Positions 49,966-58,533 of a stretch of 64,000 nucleotides of DNA are shown piece by piece. This DNA comes from Actinoplanes sp. L3-i22 (GTDB taxonomy: Bacteria; Actinomycetota; Actinomycetes; Mycobacteriales; Micromonosporaceae): assembly GCF_019704555.1 (NCBI RefSeq), contig NZ_AP024745.1, positions 4,472,501 to 4,536,500 of the forward strand, written 5' to 3'. Made by a program: the position numbers and the translations under genes. Every line of letters starts with the position of its first letter. Within the stretch, counting starts at the first letter, position 1. Below the pieces are notes generated by a model. That model was not told where the DNA came from, did no database searches, and saw only the letters and a program-made list of their open reading frames with translations.

Positions 49966-49985
49966 GGCGCTCGATCAGGCCGGAT
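49945..49985 (+). repeat. Tandem 19-bp repeat over the TetR stop codon
   Basis: GCGCTCGATCAGGCTGGAT is repeated after three bases with one change. The first copy holds the stop region of the TetR gene. Confidence 0.6.
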
Positions 49986-50463
49986 GAGTGCCGCCCGGGT
50001 TCCTGGCCCGACGTCGCCGGACCGCTGCCTCCACCACGATCCAGCCGGCGGTCTGACCGACCGGGATCATGGCGGGAGAGTCCTCGGCGACGCTTCCCGC
50101 TCCCTCGCCGGTTGAACGGGATGCGCGCCAGCAGGAGCAGCGACACGAGAACCCGGGGCGGAACAGGCCCGGAAAGACTCGCCGGCGTCGGCTATTCCAG
50201 CTTGAGGCCCCAGTCGGCATCGCTGTCGTTGCTGGACAGCCTTCTCGATCACATGCTCGGGACCTGACTGCTGGCCGTCACGGGATCGACATGTGACCGC
50301 CGTGCCCGGGTCGGGCCGGCCCTAGCGTCGGGGCATGCGGCGAATTCCAGGTTCGATGGCCGTGATCGGGTGGTCGACCGTCGCGATGACGCTGATCGGT
50401 GGCCGCGGCTCCGCCCTGGCCGGAGTCGATGAAGCCGGCGCGTCGTCTCGGATTCCATCGCGG
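49986..50463. other. Long stretch without a convincing gene
   Basis: About 480 bases. Several short frames exist but none has a protein-like order. One GGCGCGTCGT region could hold the end of a removed gene. I see no repeat or RNA structure that stands out. Confidence 0.3.
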
Positions 50464-50922
50464 TCAGCGCCCGGCGGCTGATGTCCGCAACACGGCACGC
50501 CCGATGAGCAGGATCCACACGAATGCCGGCAGCAGACCGGCCGCGAAACCGGCGGCCAGGTTTGCTGACGTGAGCAACGAGATGGTGAGCGTCAGGACCA
50601 CGGCGGCAGCGGCGAACAGCAGAACCGCGGTCACTGCGCGGGGTGCTCCACCAACCTGTCTCCAGGTGACGACGGCGCCGGCGCCGGCGATCACCGCGGC
50701 CGCGAGCGTCACGGCGATAGTTCCGGCGCGGCCGAACAGCGAAGCCTCTCCGATCTCGTCGACGGCCGTTGTCGCAGCGGCGACGCCGACCAGCTCCACC
50801 ACGGTTGTCAGCAGCAGAAACAGCAACAAGAACCCGCTCGTGCGGGCAGCACCTACCGATGCCCTTGCCACATCATCACCCCGTTTCGTGAAGAACCAGA
50901 GTGTCCTTTCCCATCGACCCAT
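50464..50922 (-). CDS. Small four-helix membrane protein
   Basis: About 152 residues with four hydrophobic helices (SGFLLLFLLLTTVVELVGV, IAVTLAAAVIAGAGAVV, AVLLFAAAAVVLTLTISLL, GLLPAFVWILLIGRAVL). The start is either ATG 50922 (MGRWERTLWFF) or GTG 50871 with a GGGGTGAT site. No family is recognised. Confidence 0.55.
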   Translation of the reverse strand: MGRWERTLWFFTKRGDDVARASVGAARTSGFLLLFLLLTTVVELVGVAAATTAVDEIGEASLFGRAGTIAVTLAAAVIAGAGAVVTWRQVGGAPRAVTAVLLFAAAAVVLTLTISLLTSANLAAGFAAGLLPAFVWILLIGRAVLRTSAAGR

Positions 50923-51029
50923 GCGACCCCGATGGCACAGAAGGACTTGATCCGTACGGTCGCGCCGTCCGGCACCGCGGCCGGCGAACGCCATCATCGC
51001 CGGCAGATCGGCCTCTACTTCAGCTCTGG

Positions 51030-51107
51030 CGCCAGGCCAGGCAGGCCGCCGCCGACTCCGGCCAGATCAGCACGCCGGTCAGCCCCGACTGGCCCGACGA
51101 CCTGTGA
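51030..51107 (+). pseudogene. Fragment of a DprA-like gene
   Basis: LWRQARQAAADSG and TPVSPDWPDDL match LWDQARRIAADPG and TPVSADWPDDL of the gene at 32314, then a TGA follows. About 590 bases of that gene are missing before the terminator copy. Confidence 0.65.
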
Positions 51108-51113
51108 ATCCCG

Positions 51114-51140
51114 CGGGCGGCCATCGCTGATGGCCGCCCG
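51114..51140 (+). terminator. Terminator before the M23 operon
   Basis: CGGGCGGCCATC pairs with GATGGCCGCCCG over a three-base loop and is followed by TTCTTCT. Confidence 0.75.
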
Positions 51141-51166
51141 TTCTTCTCCCCCTTGGAGGCAAAACC

Positions 51167-51187
51167 ATGATTTGGGTACGGCGATGA
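51167..51187 (+). CDS. Six-residue leader peptide (MIWVRR) coupled to the M23 gene
   Basis: GGAGGCAAAACC precedes ATG 51167, which codes MIWVRR and stops at 51185-51187. The M23 start ATG (51184) overlaps that stop as ATGA, and has no ribosome site of its own. The peptidase is therefore probably translated by re-initiation. The two Arg codons (CGG CGA) could allow tuning, but no attenuator is seen. Confidence 0.5.
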   Translation: MIWVRR

Positions 51188-52170
51188 GCGCGCGAGCCTT
51201 GACCATCGTCGCCATCGGCATCGCCACGGTCATGGCGCTGTGCGTCGCCGGTGTCGGCGCCCTCGGCGGCGCGGCCCTCGGCGTGTGCCCCGGCCCGTCC
51301 ACGGCCGGCGACCTCGACGCCGAGCAGCGGGCGAACGCGGCCCTGATCGCCCAGGTCGGCGCGGCCCGCGGCATCGCACCACGCGGCCGGGTCATCGCGG
51401 TCGCCACCGCGATCCAGGAGTCCGGCCTGCGCAACCTGGGAAATCTGGGCGCCCGCAACGACCACGACTCACTCGGACTGTTCCAGCAGCGCCCGAGCCA
51501 GGGCTGGGGTACGCCCGCCCAGCTGCTGAACCCGTCGTATGCGGCCACCGCGTTCTACCAGCGCCTGGTGACCGTCCCGCACTGGCAGACCCGCCCGTTG
51601 ACCGAGGTCGCCCAGGCCGTCCAACGCAGCGCGTACCCCGACGCGTACGCGAAGTGGGAGCCGGTCGCGACAGCTCTGGTCGCAGCGGAGTGCGCCGAAG
51701 GCGCCTGGGTGAAGCCGGTCGACGGCCAGGTCGGCTCCGGATTCCGTACCGCAGAGCGTCCCGCTCACGACGGCGTCGACCTGATCGCTGCCCGGGGCAC
51801 CCCGATCCACGCGGCTTCGGCAGGCACCGTGATCACCGTGCGCTGCAACGCCCATCGCCGCAACGGCGACGCGTACTCGTGCGACGTGGACGGCGACCCG
51901 GTCACGGTCCTGGGCTGCGGCTGGTACGCCGAGATCCTGCACGTCGACGGCACGGTCACCCGCTACTGCCACATGGCCCGGCAGCCGTCCGTGACAGTGG
52001 GGGAGCGGGTCACCGCCGGCCAGATCATCGGCACGGTCGGCAGCAGCGGCCATTCCTCCGGCCCGCACCTACACCTGGAAACCCACACCGCCCGCCCCGC
52101 CACCCGAGCAAACGCCGTCGAGCCGACGGCCTTTTTCCATGCCCGCGGCCTGGACCTGACCGTGGGGTAG
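51184..52170 (+). CDS. Membrane-anchored M23 peptidase with lysozyme-like N-domain
   Basis: 328 residues: an N-terminal helix (LTIVAIGIATVMALCVAGV), a helical domain with ATAIQESGLRNLGN and DSLGLFQQRPSQGWG (about 75-105) of a type often found in conjugation-associated wall hydrolases, and a C-terminal M23 LytM domain. Zinc ligands are seen in HDGVDL and HLHLET; a CxxHxR-like insertion (CNAHRRNGDAYSC) adds two cysteines. It should cut peptidoglycan cross-links. In actinomycete integrative elements such a gene follows a DprA-like gene, as the broken junction here suggests. Confidence 0.88.
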   Translation: MSARALTIVAIGIATVMALCVAGVGALGGAALGVCPGPSTAGDLDAEQRANAALIAQVGAARGIAPRGRVIAVATAIQESGLRNLGNLGARNDHDSLGLFQQRPSQGWGTPAQLLNPSYAATAFYQRLVTVPHWQTRPLTEVAQAVQRSAYPDAYAKWEPVATALVAAECAEGAWVKPVDGQVGSGFRTAERPAHDGVDLIAARGTPIHAASAGTVITVRCNAHRRNGDAYSCDVDGDPVTVLGCGWYAEILHVDGTVTRYCHMARQPSVTVGERVTAGQIIGTVGSSGHSSGPHLHLETHTARPATRANAVEPTAFFHARGLDLTVG

Positions 52171-52241
52171 GAGTTCGGTAGGGCATTGGTGCGTGACGGT
52201 AGATCGACTTCCGACCACGGACGCCGAGGATCCTGCGGAGG

Positions 52242-52841
52242 TCAGGCGGAATCGGACAGTGCTCGTACGAATCGGTTGGCCGCACTGACGTCGAGAGCGG
52301 CGAGCATCATCGCGAACGTCGAGCCGTCGGTGAAGGTCAGCTCGCACCGGCCCCATTGGAAGAACAGCTTGCTGTGCCGCCGGACGCTGCCGATGACCGA
52401 TCGCGGCACCGCGTAGTGGACGGCGAACTTGGGCGGCTGCCCGGAGAGCCGGTTCAGGAACACCAGTCTGCGGTCGGTGACCACCCACTCCAGGGCGGCG
52501 GTCTCGACATCTCGAGTGCCTCGCCACAGGCGGCCCGCGACCGATTCCGGCGAACCGGAGCCGAGCGACCCCGAGATCAAACGCCGCGTCCGGTTCGGAT
52601 TGAGCTGCAGGCCGGTCCAGCCGAAACCCTTGATCCAGCGACCCGACTGACCGGGGCGCCCACCGGTCTGGTGCAGCTGTTCGAGCTCGTGAGGGTCGAG
52701 CTCGTCGCTGGTGCGTTCCAGTCGGCTGCTGTCCCCGTACACGTCGGGGTTGAAGTAACCCATGGCGATGAGTCGCTCGCCCGGCTCCAGCACCTCAGCG
52801 ACGAACTCTCCCCAGACCTTGACCAGGTTGAACAGCGGCAC
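52242..52841 (-). CDS. Hypothetical protein with a PH-like C-terminal half
   Basis: 199 residues. The second half (LEWVVTDRRLVFLNR, VHYAVPRSVIGSVRR, GRCELTFTDGSTFAM) has the strand order of bacterial PH-like domains, in which WVVTDRRLVF is a regular element. The N-terminal part has a basic patch. No signal peptide. A regulator-like palindrome lies seven bases before the start. Confidence 0.6.
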   Translation of the reverse strand: MPLFNLVKVWGEFVAEVLEPGERLIAMGYFNPDVYGDSSRLERTSDELDPHELEQLHQTGGRPGQSGRWIKGFGWTGLQLNPNRTRRLISGSLGSGSPESVAGRLWRGTRDVETAALEWVVTDRRLVFLNRLSGQPPKFAVHYAVPRSVIGSVRRHSKLFFQWGRCELTFTDGSTFAMMLAALDVSAANRFVRALSDSA

Positions 52842-52848
52842 GACAGAA

Positions 52849-52868
52849 ACCTATCGATACCTATAGGT
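52849..52868 (-). promoter_or_regulatory. Palindrome with repeated ACCTAT before the PH-like gene
   Basis: ACCTATCGATACCTATAGGT holds a perfect ten-base palindrome (52859-52868) and a second ACCTAT at 52849. A minus-strand TTGACC overlaps its edge, so this is a possible operator over a -35. Confidence 0.4.
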
Positions 52869-53063
52869 CAAATCCAATCGCTTCTGTAGGCACCGCGTGT
52901 GCCCTCACGCAAGCAGACCACGAAGGCGGACGGCCTCGGCATGGATGCCCTCCGGGCACTCCTGCGCTGGCGGCGGCTGTCGAAATCTGTGACGTAGTGT
53001 CGATGTCGGCGGTCGATGGACGGTCCTGGCCGCCGCACCCTGTCCGCTATCAGGGAGCGCGAT

Positions 53064-53306
53064 ATGGCCGGCACGGTTGGCGAGCAGTTGTTCATCGGCG
53101 CGCAGGTGGCGTACTGGCGGCAGCGTCGGGGCAAGAGCCAGCGGGTGCTCGCCGGTCTGGCCGGCCTCAGCCAGCCGTATCTGAGCCAGATCGAGAACGG
53201 TGTCCGGCCGGTCGAGCGCCGGACGACGCTCGCGGCCCTGGCGAACGCCTTGAACGTGTCGATCGCCGATCTGACGGGCCAGCCCGGTGACCAAGCAGAT
53301 GCGTAG
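53064..53306 (+). CDS. Small XRE-family DNA-binding protein
   Basis: 80 residues containing a complete helix-turn-helix: QVAYWRQRRGKSQRVLAGLAG, then LSQPYLSQIENGVRPV (about 12-48). Longer relatives carry a TPR domain after such a start; here a TAG ends it at 53304, so it may be a truncated form or a free DNA-binding subunit. GGGAGCGCGAT precedes the ATG. Confidence 0.8.
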   Translation: MAGTVGEQLFIGAQVAYWRQRRGKSQRVLAGLAGLSQPYLSQIENGVRPVERRTTLAALANALNVSIADLTGQPGDQADA

Positions 53307-53692
53307 TGCCGCGGCGGCCGTGAGTCTTCCGGTGAAGGACTGATAGCGGCCAGCAATGCCCCGGTTCGGCCTGCGCGGATAGCGTCCTCCGCCGAGGGTG
53401 CCAGGCGTGCATCCGCCAAGCCGCAAGAGCCGGACGCCGGTTCGTAGCACCGGCGTCCGGTATGTCGTTGCCGATGGGCCGGATTGCCGGGTCCTTGGTG
53501 AGGAGCCGTCCCGAGCCGGCCGTTCGCGCTGGGCTTGAAGTTGATCTGAATCGCATGTTCCAGCGATCGCGGACGCGGCCCGGCGCATTTGGTGGTGGCC
53601 TCCGCGAGATCGGTGCTCGCGGAGGCCTGTGGGCGGGTGAAGGGGTGAGGCCAGCGCGCGGCGCACTGGTGTGGCCGGCGGCCGCGCGACGG
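53307..53692. other. Intergenic stretch after the XRE gene
   Basis: About 385 bases. One plus-strand frame directly after the XRE stop gives a few protein-like residues (AAAAVSLPVKD), possibly the rest of a longer regulator. Otherwise no gene; a terminator for the pectate lyase gene should be near 53650, and GAGGCCACC/GGAGGCCT repeats there may form it. Confidence 0.35.
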
Positions 53693-55153
53693 TCACATGA
53701 CGATGTTGGCTTGGGGTCCGGCCTTGGTCTTGACCAGGTTGGGTACGTCGGCGGCCGCGTCGAGCGTGTAGGAGTAGAAGCTGCTCGGGGTGAACGCCGA
53801 ACCCGAGGTCACCTGGTTGCCCGTGCAGTTGACGACGATGCTTCCGCTCTGCCTGAGCTGGGCGCCGTTGGCGGTGTCGGGGTAGTACGGGTCGTTGACA
53901 TGATCGAAGTAGCTGTTCTCGAGCACCATCTTGGTCGCGCCGCGTGCGTAGTTGCCGTACGACGCCACGTTGTACAGATAGTTGTTGTACAGGTGGGCGT
54001 ACGCCAGGTTGTCGGCGCTCGGGTTGCGCTGGTTGGTGTCGTGGATCCAGTTGTGGTGGATGGTCATCCGCGCGGTGACGTTGTCGGTCCAGCCGATGCC
54101 GAAGGTCTTGTTGTGGTTGCCCATGACATTCCAGGACACGGTGACGTACGAGGTGTCCTTGCGGGAGTCGATGTAGCCGTCGTTGATGTTGGTGAACGTG
54201 TTGTGGTCGATCCAGACGTGATCGGCGGTGTCCATCTGGATGCCGTCGTAGTCGAAGTCCTTGTCGTCCGGGTCGTCGGAGGCCACCGCGGTGTCGCCGA
54301 TGGTCAGGTTGCGGATGATGATGTTGTGGATGCCGGTGCCGAGGAAGAAGCCGCCGTTCTTGATCCGGCCGGTGGTGCTCAGCCCGACGATCGTCTTGTT
54401 CGAGGTCACCGGGATCTCGTAACCGTAGGTCGGCACGGTGATCGTGCCACTTACCCTGATCACGTAGGCGGCGCTCGCCGTGGCGTACTTGAGCAGATCC
54501 GCGTACGTGCTGACGGTGACCACCGTCCCGCCGGCGCCACCGCTCGTGCCGCCGCCGGTGGAGGCGAAGCCGTCCGCGGTGTTCGACCACGGGCTGCTGC
54601 CGCCGGTTGGTCCGGTCGTCGGGCCGCTGACGTAGTTGAACGACCATTGCATCCGGGCGATGTCGGCGCAGGTCTCCTCGACGATCGGGTTGTTCCCGGC
54701 GGTGGAGCCGTCCTTGTCGCTGATGCACAACCCGGACGCGACGCTCTTGACCAGGTATTTCCCGGACGCTGTGGTGGAGGCGGTGAACGTCCACAACTGG
54801 TTGGACTTGGTGCCGTCGCCACATCCGTACTGCTGGAGCTGGGTTCCGGAAACGGTCGACGAACTCGGCACATCGATGCACCGGGTGCTGTTCACGCTGA
54901 CCAGGTTGGCCTGGCCGGCGCCTTGTACCTTCCACTGCTGAGCGGTGGTGCCACTGGCGCAGGCGGTCTGGATCAGTAGAGCGCTGTTGGCGGTGGACGC
55001 CGCGGTGACGTCGACGCACTTGCCGCTGGCGCCGGACGCCAGCTGGTAGACGCCGTCGGTCACCGGGACGGTGGCCGCCTGCGACGGCATGATCGTCAGC
55101 CCCACCACGACGACGGGTACCGCAAGCGTGAGGGCTGCTGCGAGACGTCTCAT
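53693..55153 (-). CDS. Secreted pectate lyase (PL1) with RICIN module
   Basis: 486 residues. Signal peptide to about residue 28 (VGLTIMPSQAA), RICIN/CBM13 beta trefoil (about 30-175, with three QxW-type repeats ending QQWKV, NQLWTF and MQWSFNY), then a right-handed beta helix of PL1: DGIQMDTADHVWIDHNTF and calcium-site ADHVWIDHN; the catalytic Arg lies in the TDNVTARMTIHHNW region. It cleaves homogalacturonan by beta-elimination outside the cell. ATG 55153 overlaps the pectinesterase stop. Its first 520 bases are nearly identical to those of the arabinofuranosidase gene on the other strand. Confidence 0.92.
   Translation of the reverse strand: MRRLAAALTLAVPVVVVGLTIMPSQAATVPVTDGVYQLASGASGKCVDVTAASTANSALLIQTACASGTTAQQWKVQGAGQANLVSVNSTRCIDVPSSSTVSGTQLQQYGCGDGTKSNQLWTFTASTTASGKYLVKSVASGLCISDKDGSTAGNNPIVEETCADIARMQWSFNYVSGPTTGPTGGSSPWSNTADGFASTGGGTSGGAGGTVVTVSTYADLLKYATASAAYVIRVSGTITVPTYGYEIPVTSNKTIVGLSTTGRIKNGGFFLGTGIHNIIIRNLTIGDTAVASDDPDDKDFDYDGIQMDTADHVWIDHNTFTNINDGYIDSRKDTSYVTVSWNVMGNHNKTFGIGWTDNVTARMTIHHNWIHDTNQRNPSADNLAYAHLYNNYLYNVASYGNYARGATKMVLENSYFDHVNDPYYPDTANGAQLRQSGSIVVNCTGNQVTSGSAFTPSSFYSYTLDAAADVPNLVKTKAGPQANIVM
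54618..55137 (-). repeat. 520-bp inverted repeat, left copy (RICIN module of pectate lyase)
   Basis: Base-by-base comparison with 56951-57470 on the other strand shows one difference (T against G near 55123). The repeat covers the end of the signal peptide and all of the RICIN module. Confidence 0.95.
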
Positions 55154-56586
55154 GCGATCGGGCTCCATCCATCCGCGCCGGCCAGGTACTTCTGCGGGGT
55201 GTAGCTCGCTGCCTGCGCGTCGGTGAGCTGCGGCCGGTTGCTGTTGACGGTCGCGCCGGACCCGGTGTTCTTGTATTCGGAGAACCGGGCGTTCTGCCAC
55301 GTGTTCGACGACATGTCCGTCCACGGCTGGGAGTACTTGATGCCGGCGGTCATGCTCGATTCGCGGTAGAGCACCTGCGCGTCGGCGCCCCACGGCCGGC
55401 CCAGGTTGGTGACGTTGGTGCCGCCGCCGTTGTTGATCGTGCACTTGTAGAACAGGTAGCCGTAGGTCTGCGAGGCAGCGGTGTTCGCCGCGGTGATGAC
55501 GCCGCCGGTCGAGCTGATCTCGTGAATGGTGCTGTTGTGGAAGACCGCGACGGAGCCGCCGAAGATGAAGTCGGTGGTGCCTTCGACGTACGAGTTCACG
55601 ACGTAGGCCCGGCCGGTGTTGGTCAGCAGGGTGTCCTGATTGCCGAGGACCCGTACGTTGTTGAGGATCTGCTTGTCGGCGTTGAGGTTCAGGGCGACTG
55701 CCTGGCTGCCCACCCCGTAGTCGTTGGCGATCGTCAGGTTCGTCGCGATGAAGTCGTGTCCGTTGGCGAAGAAGGTGGCGCTGCCGGAGGTGCCGTATCC
55801 GCCCGCCGAGCTGTGGTTGTTCACGATGACCACGCCGCTGGCCGAGGACCCGGCGCCTTGCAGGGTGATGTACGGCTTGTTCGAGGGGATGGTCACGATC
55901 TCCCGGTAGGTGCCGGCCTTGATGGTGATCGTCTGCCGGGTGGTGTTGTTGGCCGGCACCGCGTCGACGGCCGCCTGGACCGTCTTGTAGGTTCCGCTGC
56001 CGTCCGCGGCGACCGTGCAGGGGCAGGTGGCGCCGCCGCCGCTGACCGGGACGAACGACCATTGCTTGTTCGTGTTCGCGGTGCACGTCTCCTGGATGAT
56101 CGCCGCCCCGGAGGCGGTGGAGGCGTCCTTGTCGCTCATGCACAGGCCACTGTTGACGCTGATCACCTGGAAGGTGTTGGTGCCGCTGGCGGTGAGCGTC
56201 CACAGCTGGTTGTTCTGGCTGGCGACGCAGGTGTACTGCTGCAGTTGCACACCGGAGGCGGTGGCGAAGTCCGGCACGTCGATGCACTTGCCGCTGTTGA
56301 CGTTCACCAGCTGGTAGTTGGCGCCGACGGCCTTGAGCGTGAACTGCTGCCACTTGGCGCCGGCGGTGCAGCCCCACTGCTGCAGCAGCGTGCTGTTGCT
56401 GGTGGAGGCCGCGGGGACGTCGATGCACATGCCGCTCTTGGTGACGGCGAGCTGGTAGACGGCGCCGGCTGAGGGGAGCGTGGCCGCCACGGACGGCGTC
56501 GCCGGCAGCCCGACCACGGCGGCGGGGACCACCAGGGCGAGGGCGGCGAGAAGCAGCCGTGTTCTGCCTTTCAAGAATCTGGACAC
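55150..56586 (-). CDS. Secreted pectinesterase (CE8) with RICIN module
   Basis: 478 residues. Signal peptide to about 35, RICIN module about 38-180 (distinct in sequence from the other two), then the CE8 beta helix. The GNQDTLL motif, DFIFGG with the catalytic Asp, and LGRPWG are the standard motifs. It removes methyl esters from pectin and makes it a better substrate for the lyase, which is co-expressed through a four-base overlap. GTG 56586 follows AAAGGACCAC. The order esterase then lyase matches the order of the reactions. Confidence 0.93.
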   Translation of the reverse strand: MSRFLKGRTRLLLAALALVVPAAVVGLPATPSVAATLPSAGAVYQLAVTKSGMCIDVPAASTSNSTLLQQWGCTAGAKWQQFTLKAVGANYQLVNVNSGKCIDVPDFATASGVQLQQYTCVASQNNQLWTLTASGTNTFQVISVNSGLCMSDKDASTASGAAIIQETCTANTNKQWSFVPVSGGGATCPCTVAADGSGTYKTVQAAVDAVPANNTTRQTITIKAGTYREIVTIPSNKPYITLQGAGSSASGVVIVNNHSSAGGYGTSGSATFFANGHDFIATNLTIANDYGVGSQAVALNLNADKQILNNVRVLGNQDTLLTNTGRAYVVNSYVEGTTDFIFGGSVAVFHNSTIHEISSTGGVITAANTAASQTYGYLFYKCTINNGGGTNVTNLGRPWGADAQVLYRESSMTAGIKYSQPWTDMSSNTWQNARFSEYKNTGSGATVNSNRPQLTDAQAASYTPQKYLAGADGWSPIA

Positions 56587-56772
56587 ATGTGGTCCTTTCT
56601 CCGTGCTGACGTCGCCGTCACCGTGCTGGGGGAGGGCGGCCGACGCCGGGGGATGGGGTGGAGCGCGGCGGTGCGCGCAGAGTGACCGATACCGATGTTT
56701 CGGCGAGATTACGACCGGCCTCGATATTAAGTCAACCCATGAAATAAATATTGCTGAGCTGCGCCGCAAGCA

Positions 56773-56802
56773 TTGACGAGCATCGTCGGACGTCTCTAGC
56801 GT
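56773..56802 (+). promoter_or_regulatory. Candidate promoter of the arabinofuranosidase gene
   Basis: TTGACG (56773-56778), 18 bases, TAGCGT (56797-56802). The leader of about 100 bases to GTG 56911 could hold further control. An AT-rich zone (56727-56755) upstream could bind a sugar-responsive regulator. Confidence 0.5.
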
Positions 56803-56910
56803 GTGGCCCTGAGCCGAGCCTGGGCGCTGACTCACTGTCGCTGCGGCACGAGAGGACGCGCGTCTCGTGGCGGGCAGCGGATCGCCACATCACCGCAGAA
56901 GGGATCATCC

Positions 56911-58473
56911 GTGTCCGAGCTCGTCAGAGGCAGGAAACGGCTGCTGCTCGCAGCCCTCACGCTGGCGGTACCCGTCGTCGTGGTGGGGCTGACGATCATG
57001 CCGTCGCAGGCGGCCACCGTCCCGGTGACCGACGGCGTCTACCAGCTGGCGTCCGGCGCCAGCGGCAAGTGCGTCGACGTCACCGCGGCGTCCACCGCCA
57101 ACAGCGCTCTACTGATCCAGACCGCCTGCGCCAGTGGCACCACCGCTCAGCAGTGGAAGGTACAAGGCGCCGGCCAGGCCAACCTGGTCAGCGTGAACAG
57201 CACCCGGTGCATCGATGTGCCGAGTTCGTCGACCGTTTCCGGAACCCAGCTCCAGCAGTACGGATGTGGCGACGGCACCAAGTCCAACCAGTTGTGGACG
57301 TTCACCGCCTCCACCACAGCGTCCGGGAAATACCTGGTCAAGAGCGTCGCGTCCGGGTTGTGCATCAGCGACAAGGACGGCTCCACCGCCGGGAACAACC
57401 CGATCGTCGAGGAGACCTGCGCCGACATCGCCCGGATGCAATGGTCGTTCAACTACGTCAGCGGCCCGACCAGCTCGCCGAGTTCCGGCACGGCCGCACG
57501 GCTGCCCTGCGACGCGTACGCCGCAGGCGGGACGCCCTGCGTGGCCGCGCACAGCACCACCCGAGCCCTGTACGCCGCCTATAGCGGAAGTCTTTACCAG
57601 GTCAAACGTGCCTCGGACGGCACGACGAAGAACATCACTCCGCTGGCCGCGGGCGGCGTGGCCAACGCTGCCCTGCAGGACTCGTTCTGCTCCGGCACCA
57701 CCTGCCTGATCAGCATCATCTACGACCAGTCGGGTAAGGGGAACCACCTCTACCAGGCACCCCCGGGGCACTTCTCCGGCCCGGCCGCGGGCGGCTACGA
57801 CAATCTCGCCGACGCCACCAAGGCGCCGACCACGCTCGGCGGGCACAAGGCGTACGGCGTCTACGTCGAACCCGGCGTCGGCTACCGCAACAACAACACC
57901 ATCGGGATCGCCACCGGCGACAACCCGGAGGGCATGTACGACATCATCGACGGCACCCACTACAACGGCGGCTGCTGCTTCGACTACGGCAACGCGGAGA
58001 CCAACGGCGAGGACAACGGCAACGGCACCATGGAGGCCATCTACTTCGGCAACACCACCAAGTGGGGGTCCGGCGCCGGTGACGGCCCGTGGGTCCTGGT
58101 CGACATGGAGAACGGCGTCTACGGCGGGTCGAAAGCCCAGGACAACACCAACGACCCGACCCTGACTCATCGCTACCTGACGGCCCTGGTCAAGGGCAAA
58201 CCGCACAACTTCGCGATCCGCGCCGCCAACGCCCAGAGCGGCGCGGTGTCCACCTACTACAACGGTGTGCGCCCCACCGAGTCCGTCCTGGACCCCAGCG
58301 TCAGCGGCTACGACCCGATGCGCAAGGAAGGCGCGATCATCCTCGGCACCGGCGGTGACAACAGCATCAAGGGCGCCGGCACCTTCTACGAGGGCGCGAT
58401 GACCAGCGGCTATCCCACCGACGCGGCCGAGAACGAGGTGCAGGCCAACATCGTCGCCGCGGGCTACAAGTAG
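56911..58473 (+). CDS. Secreted alpha-L-arabinofuranosidase (AbfB catalytic type, GH54-like) with RICIN module
   Basis: 520 residues. Signal peptide to about 36; RICIN module 38-185, identical to that of the pectate lyase; short linker with SSPSSG; then the AbfB catalytic domain: LPCDAYAAGGTPCVAAHSTTRALYAAY, LISIIYDQSGKGNHL, DMENGVYGG and the closing AMTSGYPTDAAENEVQANI. The enzyme should remove arabinose from pectin or arabinoxylan side chains. GTG 56911 follows GAAGGGATC. It is divergent from the pectinesterase operon with a 324-base control region between. Confidence 0.92.
   Translation: MSELVRGRKRLLLAALTLAVPVVVVGLTIMPSQAATVPVTDGVYQLASGASGKCVDVTAASTANSALLIQTACASGTTAQQWKVQGAGQANLVSVNSTRCIDVPSSSTVSGTQLQQYGCGDGTKSNQLWTFTASTTASGKYLVKSVASGLCISDKDGSTAGNNPIVEETCADIARMQWSFNYVSGPTSSPSSGTAARLPCDAYAAGGTPCVAAHSTTRALYAAYSGSLYQVKRASDGTTKNITPLAAGGVANAALQDSFCSGTTCLISIIYDQSGKGNHLYQAPPGHFSGPAAGGYDNLADATKAPTTLGGHKAYGVYVEPGVGYRNNNTIGIATGDNPEGMYDIIDGTHYNGGCCFDYGNAETNGEDNGNGTMEAIYFGNTTKWGSGAGDGPWVLVDMENGVYGGSKAQDNTNDPTLTHRYLTALVKGKPHNFAIRAANAQSGAVSTYYNGVRPTESVLDPSVSGYDPMRKEGAIILGTGGDNSIKGAGTFYEGAMTSGYPTDAAENEVQANIVAAGYK
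56951..57470 (+). repeat. 520-bp inverted repeat, right copy (RICIN module of arabinofuranosidase)
   Basis: Matches 54618-55137 at 519 of 520 positions in inverted orientation, with 1813 bases between the copies. Confidence 0.95.
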
Positions 58474-58533
58474 GCGGACGAACACTCCGGAGCCGCCGCG
58501 GGCCGGCTCCGTCGGCACCGCCCTGACCTGGGT

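Larger units (their letters stand above)
51113..51240 (+). repeat. Right copy of the duplicated DprA-M23 junction
   Basis: Holds the hairpin, ribosome site, leader peptide and M23 start, as in 33178-33305. This copy is the intact one. Confidence 0.8.

Noticed and set aside
53693..56428. 912-codon minus-strand frame through pectate lyase and pectinesterase
   Set aside because: Only its last 486 codons form the lyase; the front part is the wrong frame of the pectinesterase gene.
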